Notes under the pieces: model-generated
What the model saw: the letters and a program-made list of their open reading frames with translations, nothing else
Told to the model about the DNA's origin: nothing
Database searches by the model: none
Part shown: positions 7,182 to 10,131 of the stretch, one piece after another
Position numbering within the stretch: the first letter of the stretch is position 1
Layout: each line of letters opens with the position of its first letter
Translations under genes and position numbers: made by a program
Assembly (NCBI GenBank): GCA_022561415.1
Contig: JADFRH010000060.1
Coordinates: forward strand, 1 to 10,131
Source of the DNA: Planctomycetota bacterium
Lineage (GTDB): Bacteria; Planctomycetota; Phycisphaerae; UBA1845
Reading direction: 5' to 3'
Length of the DNA: 10,131 nucleotides

Positions 7182-7216
7182 GACGTTTTGACGTTTCGAC
7201 GTTTTTCCGCTACGAT
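7182..7216 (+). promoter_or_regulatory. Sigma-70-type promoter for rsfS, in an 8-nt tandem repeat
   Basis: Three 8-nt units, GACGTTTT, GACGTTTC and GACGTTTT, fill 7182-7205. They contain TTGACG (7188-7193), 17 nt before TACGAT (7211-7216). Transcription would begin about 7 nt after the -10 box, at or next to the GTG start codon at 7223. Confidence 0.55.
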
Positions 7217-7222
7217 GGCGGC

Positions 7223-7588
7223 GTGGCCAACCAAGACGCATGCCAATTCGCGATTGAAGTCGCCCGGCTTGCGCACGACAGCAAGTCGGAGGACGTCGTT
7301 GCGCTCGATCTGCGCGGGATCAGCCCGGTGACGGACTTCGTGGTGATCTGCACGGGCACGTCGGATCGACAGATGCGGGCCGTGGCGGATGCCGTCAGGG
7401 AATACGGCAAGAAGGTCGGCGAGCGACCCTACGGCTTGGCCGGCTATGACAACGCCGTGTGGATCCTGCTGGACTTCGTGACTGTCATCCTGCACGTGTT
7501 TTCTCGAACGCATCGCGCCTATTACGATCTCGAGCTGCTATGGGGCGACGCCCCACAGCTCGAATGGGCGCGTAGCGAATCCGCGTAG
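7223..7588 (+). CDS. rsfS: Ribosome silencing factor RsfS
   Basis: The protein has 121 residues, full length for the RsfS/Iojap family. The conserved blocks are DLRGISPVTDFVVICTGTS (29-47), WILLDFVTVILHVF (80-93) and YYDLELLWGDA (100-110). RsfS binds ribosomal protein L14 (uL14) on the free 50S subunit and blocks joining to 30S, lowering translation in starvation. The start is GTG 7223; homologues begin just before the helix ACQFAIEVARLA, and no other in-frame start fits. No Shine-Dalgarno is present and the promoter sits directly against the start codon, suggesting leaderless translation. In many bacteria rsfS lies next to nadD or the obg region; here it is flanked by a kinase gene and argS, an uncommon setting. 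Confidence 0.95.
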   Translation: MANQDACQFAIEVARLAHDSKSEDVVALDLRGISPVTDFVVICTGTSDRQMRAVADAVREYGKKVGERPYGLAGYDNAVWILLDFVTVILHVFSRTHRAYYDLELLWGDAPQLEWARSESA

Positions 7589-7737
7589 GTCACACCCGCG
7601 CTGCACGTCAGGCAACTTTCAGGTAGACTCTGCGCCGCACGAGCATGATCTCAAGGCAACGCCGTGACCTGAAGCGAACCGGAGGTCGAGTTGCTCCGCT
7701 CGCATCCAATGCTCGAGAATCGAACATCGCTCTTGCC

Positions 7738-7977
7738 GGCCCTAAAAGGGCCATCTAACATAGCCGAGGGCAACGCCCTGGATTTGCGTAGGGTTAAGCT
7801 CAATACAAGCCCTGAAGGGGCGGAATAATGTTGCGGCGCGTTAGATCTTGCGTACGTCGTTGATTGGACTCCGCTGAAATGCAGGCGATTAGAGCGCCCT
7901 TGCAGGGCTCTCTTTCGAGGGGCGTGCGGATTACCCAGGGCGTTGCCCTGGGCTGAATTAGGGCGCCCTTTCAGGGC
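7738..7977. repeat. Mirror-image array of six GCCCT/AGGGC palindromes (MITE- or REP-like element)
   Basis: Six short palindromes, each with a 3-nt spacer, lie at 7738-7752, 7767-7779, 7809-7821, 7896-7908, 7934-7952 and 7965-7977. The strongest is CCCAGGGC-GTT-GCCCTGGG. The right three are reverse complements of the left three in reverse order (for example AGGGCAACGCCCT at 7767 against AGGGCGTTGCCCT at 7937), with similar spacings of 25-29 and 38-42 nt. The whole is thus a 240-bp imperfect inverted repeat around a 74-bp centre. From memory, GCCCAGGGCAACGCCCTGGGT-type units are common between genes in planctomycetes and verrucomicrobia. It fills most of the 512-bp gene-free stretch between rsfS and argS. 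I see nothing identifiable in 7589-7737 or 7978-8073. Confidence 0.7.
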
Positions 7978-8073
7978 AACAGGGTACGCGAGACAAAGAA
8001 TCAAACTCAATCGGGTAGCCAAACGGCTTGCTTCGTTCACGGCGTCGCCCCCAAAGGTTGCTTGCCGGTTCGG

Positions 8074-8100
8074 TTCCGAAATCCGACGGAAACGCTTCCG
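8074..8100 (+). promoter_or_regulatory. Two mutually exclusive hairpins at the argS start
   Basis: CGGAA (8087-8091) can pair with TTCCG upstream (8074-8078, 8-nt loop) or with TTCCG downstream (8096-8100, loop ACGC). The second hairpin ends on the base before the ATG and would hide the GGA that could serve as a weak ribosome-binding site. The arms are short, so chance is possible. Confidence 0.25.
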
Positions 8101-9906
8101 ATGAAGTCGATTGCCAAAGAGCTGAACCAACAGGTACGCGACGCCATGAAGCGCGCCGGGGCCAAGGGCGATCCGTTGTTGAAGCCGTCGCAAGACGCGA
8201 AGTTCGGCGACTACCAATCGAACTGCGCGATGGGCGTAGCCAAGAGGCTCGGCAGAAAGCCGCGCGACGTGGCCAATGACATCGTGGCCGCCCTCGACGT
8301 GGCCGACATGTGCGAGCCGCCCGAGATCGCCGGGCCGGGCTTTATCAATTTTCGCATCAAGCCGGCGTACGTCGCGCAGCGCTTGATGTCGATTCCGCCG
8401 TGCGAGGACCCCTCCGCCGATCGCGTGGGTCTTGAACCCACCCGCGAGCCCAAGACCGTCGTGGTCGATCTGTCCAGCCCGAACCTGGCCAAGGAGATGC
8501 ACGTCGGGCACCTGCGCAGCACCGTCATCGGCGACTGCATCTCGCGCGTGCTCGAGTTCGAGGGACACACCGTTCACCGCGAAAATCACGTCGGCGACTG
8601 GGGCACGCAGTTCGGCATGTTGGTGGCGTACCTCCGGGCGACCAAACCCGACATCATCGACAGGCCGGGTGATCTGGCAATCGGCGATCTCGAATCGTTC
8701 TACATCGAGGCGAAGGCCAAGTTCGATTCCGACGAAAAGTTCCGCGACGAGTCGCGCGAGACCGTCGTCAAGCTCCAGGGCGGCGACGAACCCACGCGGA
8801 AGATTTGGAAGGCGTTTTGCGACGAATCGCTGCGCCATTGCCACGCGATTTACGACCGGCTCGGCGTGCGCCTGATCGATCGGGGCGAGAGCTTCTATGC
8901 CGAGGGCATGAAAGAGGTCATCACCCGGCTCGAGGCCATGATGAGCGACCGCAACGGCGACAATGCCTTCGTGCGCATCAGCGAGGGCGCCCTGTGCCTG
9001 TTCATGGACGGCTTCACCACCCGCGACGGCGAGCCGCTGCCTCTGATGGTTCGCAAGTCCGACGGCGGGTTCAACTATGCCACGTCCGACCTCGCGACAA
9101 TGATTCATCGCGTCGAGCGTCTCGGGGCCGACCGCATCATCTACGTCGTGGGCATCCCCCAGCGGCAGCACTTTCAGATGCTGTTCGCGGCCGTTCGCCA
9201 GGCGAAGTGGGTTGCGCCCGATGTCGATCTCAAGCATCTTGCGTTTGGCAGCGTGCTGGGCAAAACGGGGCGACCGTTCAAGACTCGCGAGGGCGGCTCG
9301 GTCAAGCTCAAGGACGTGCTGGATGAGGCCGTGGCGCGTGCGCGGAGCGTCATCACCGAGTCCGCCGGCACTGAGGCGCGGGCTGGCCGTGCGATGACCG
9401 ACGCCAAGATGGATGAGATTGCCGAGCGCGTGGGGTTGGCGGCCATCAAGTACTTCGACCTCTCCCACGCGATCAGTAGTGACTACAAGTTCGACCTTGA
9501 CTCGATGCTGGCGATGGAGGGCAACACCGCCCCGTACATGATGTACGCCTACGCGCGAATCCGCTCCATTGGTCGCAAAGCGGGAATAGAATGGGAGAGT
9601 TTGCCGAGCGACACTCCCATTGTGTTGGAGCACCCGGCAGAGATCGCACTAGCCAAGAAGCTTGTGCCGTTTGTCGACATACTAGAGACGGTGTCGAATG
9701 AGCTGAGAACGATCGCACTCACGGAATACCTATACGAACTGGCCAAGACCTTCAGCCGGTTCTACGATCGAAAGATCGGCGTACGTGTCATCGACGCCGA
9801 ACCGGAAGAGACGCGCCTCTCCCGCCTCCGCCTCTGCGACCTGACCGCCCGAACCCTGTGCCTCGGCCTGAGCCTCCTCGGCATAGAGACCGTTGAAGAG
9901 ATGTAG
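8101..9906 (+). CDS. argS: Arginyl-tRNA synthetase
   Basis: The protein has 601 residues, complete and of normal length. It charges tRNA-Arg with arginine using ATP, in the cytoplasm. The N-terminal additional domain that binds the tRNA D-loop spans roughly 1-100 (KFGDYQSNCAMGVAKRLG...PGFINFRI). The class I catalytic core has the HIGH motif as HVGH (134-137) in SSPNLAKEMHVGHLRSTVIGD and a KMSKS-equivalent at GRPFKTREGG (K394), lacking the classic lysines as in many ArgRS. The anticodon-binding DALR domain begins near TAPYMMYAYARIRSI and ends in the typical LGLSLLGIETVEEM. The start is taken as ATG 8101; a TTG at 8062 would add 13 unconserved residues. The stretch 9583-9753 has clearly lower third-position GC than the rest of the gene. 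Confidence 0.97.
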   Translation: MKSIAKELNQQVRDAMKRAGAKGDPLLKPSQDAKFGDYQSNCAMGVAKRLGRKPRDVANDIVAALDVADMCEPPEIAGPGFINFRIKPAYVAQRLMSIPPCEDPSADRVGLEPTREPKTVVVDLSSPNLAKEMHVGHLRSTVIGDCISRVLEFEGHTVHRENHVGDWGTQFGMLVAYLRATKPDIIDRPGDLAIGDLESFYIEAKAKFDSDEKFRDESRETVVKLQGGDEPTRKIWKAFCDESLRHCHAIYDRLGVRLIDRGESFYAEGMKEVITRLEAMMSDRNGDNAFVRISEGALCLFMDGFTTRDGEPLPLMVRKSDGGFNYATSDLATMIHRVERLGADRIIYVVGIPQRQHFQMLFAAVRQAKWVAPDVDLKHLAFGSVLGKTGRPFKTREGGSVKLKDVLDEAVARARSVITESAGTEARAGRAMTDAKMDEIAERVGLAAIKYFDLSHAISSDYKFDLDSMLAMEGNTAPYMMYAYARIRSIGRKAGIEWESLPSDTPIVLEHPAEIALAKKLVPFVDILETVSNELRTIALTEYLYELAKTFSRFYDRKIGVRVIDAEPEETRLSRLRLCDLTARTLCLGLSLLGIETVEEM

Positions 9907-9963
9907 TTCATTCTGCGTTGGCCGGAGGGCACGGCTCATGCACAAAGTGAGCATGTAAATCGA

Positions 9964-9993
9964 TTGACCCGTCCGTCGTATAGCGACTATAGC
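9964..9993 (+). promoter_or_regulatory. Outward-facing promoter-like sequence at the right breakpoint
   Basis: TTGACC (9964-9969) and TATAGC (9988-9993) are 18 nt apart. The same region holds the inverted repeat TATAG-CGA-CTATA (9980-9992). It points away from argS towards the GMC fragment, which lies on the other strand, so the gene it once served may have been cut off at the breakpoint. Confidence 0.3.
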
Positions 9994-10131
9994 ACCGGGA
10001 TCGCGTGACGGCGGACGGGAAGCGCCAGGTCCGGGCGGCTGCGCACGAATCCGTACGCCTCGCCGGCCGGGGAAGTGAGCATGCCGCGACGCCGGATCAG
10101 ATAGTTCGCGACCTGAAACGGTCGGCCAGCC
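9987..10131 (-). pseudogene. GMC-family oxidoreductase, middle fragment (right half of a split gene)
   Basis: The minus strand, entering at the window edge, is open for 47 codons to a TAG at 9989-9987. It reads NYLIRRRGMLTS, then AYGFVRSRPDLALP, and then less typically VRRHAIPVL. The first two blocks are a standard signature of the middle of choline-dehydrogenase-like GMC oxidoreductases, just before the segment found at 1-186. In E. coli BetA the matching stretch continues from AWP through HFLPV to HGF in about the distance obtained by joining HAIPVL here to LAGAPGTRL there. The N-terminal part of the gene should lie beyond the right edge. Homology is certain up to about 10017; the last nine residues may straddle the breakpoint. 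Confidence 0.75.

Larger units (their letters stand above)
187..9989. other. Segment lying between two halves of one GMC oxidoreductase gene
   Basis: All complete genes of the window lie in this block. It is bounded on both sides by minus-strand GMC oxidoreductase sequence in the order expected for a single gene (upstream half on the right, downstream half on the left). The breakpoints can be placed only approximately, at about 150-197 and 9987-10017. The interior has lower GC in the lines I counted than the two flanks, and its first gene lacks an N-terminus, as expected if the block was cut at random. No terminal inverted repeats, integrase, transposase or convincing target duplication are visible. 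It may be a rearrangement, an insertion, or a chimera made during cloning or assembly. Confidence 0.5.

Noticed and set aside
7738..7977. CRISPR array
   Set aside because: The repeated units are palindromes in alternating orientation with unequal spacing, not direct repeats with unique spacers, and no cas gene is near.
7651..9633. Very long open frame (660 codons) on the minus strand opposite argS
   Set aside because: It is antisense to the fully conserved argS and runs through the palindrome element; the sequence matches no family and is expected from high GC3 on the sense strand.
9730..9954. Small minus-strand gene at the end of argS
   Set aside because: Antisense to the conserved C-terminus of ArgRS with no recognisable features; the real minus-strand coding signal nearby (GMC) is in another frame.
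191..10016. GCGGAC at both 191-196 and 10011-10016 as a target-site duplication around the interior
   Set aside because: Using these as the joint shifts the GMC reading frame and shortens the joined protein by about five residues; a shared 6-mer between two GC-rich joint regions is expected by chance.

Overview
The window looks like one about 9.8 kb chromosomal segment of a GC-rich bacterium, most likely a planctomycete. Pointers to that group are the lineage-flavoured DUF1570-like protein, weak Shine-Dalgarno sequences, repeat-littered spacers and short GCCCT/AGGGC palindromes. The phylum is an inference from style, not from a marker gene. The segment holds ordinary cellular genes, and I see no defence system, CRISPR array, phage or transposase gene.

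Layout: (1) 161-1456 (+), a zinc-metallopeptidase-like protein (HExxH...E) that has lost its N-terminus. (2) 1596-2804 (+), a polytopic membrane protein of the lysylphosphatidylglycerol-synthase transmembrane/UPF0104 family. (3) 3052-5338 (+), three tandem PilZ-domain proteins of YcgR-like architecture, probably one operon and probably cyclic-di-GMP receptors. (4) 5324-5905 (-), an HD-domain hydrolase, convergent with and overlapping the third PilZ gene. (5) 6041-7090 (+), an APH/CotS-type kinase. (6) 7223-7588 (+), ribosome silencing factor RsfS. (7) 7738-7977, a 240-bp element built of six small palindromes in mirror-image order. (8) 8101-9906 (+), a complete arginyl-tRNA synthetase.

The spacers before the kinase and before rsfS share parts: a degenerate heptanucleotide repeat (NNTCAGT) and then an 8-nt GACGTTTY tandem that contains a TTGACG -35 box with a good -10 box 16-17 nt later. 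The rsfS promoter would start RNA at or very near the GTG codon, suggesting a leaderless message.

The most unusual observation is at the edges. The first ~186 bp and the last ~140 bp, both read on the minus strand, encode two consecutive pieces of a GMC-family (choline-dehydrogenase-like) oxidoreductase. Laid end to end they give a continuous protein of the expected spacing, so everything between them appears to sit inside a split GMC gene. The flanks are richer in GC (about 71-73% by hand count) than the interior (roughly 55-62% in sampled lines), and the first interior gene lacks its 5' end. This is either a real large insertion or rearrangement, or a cloning/assembly chimera; the sequence alone cannot decide.
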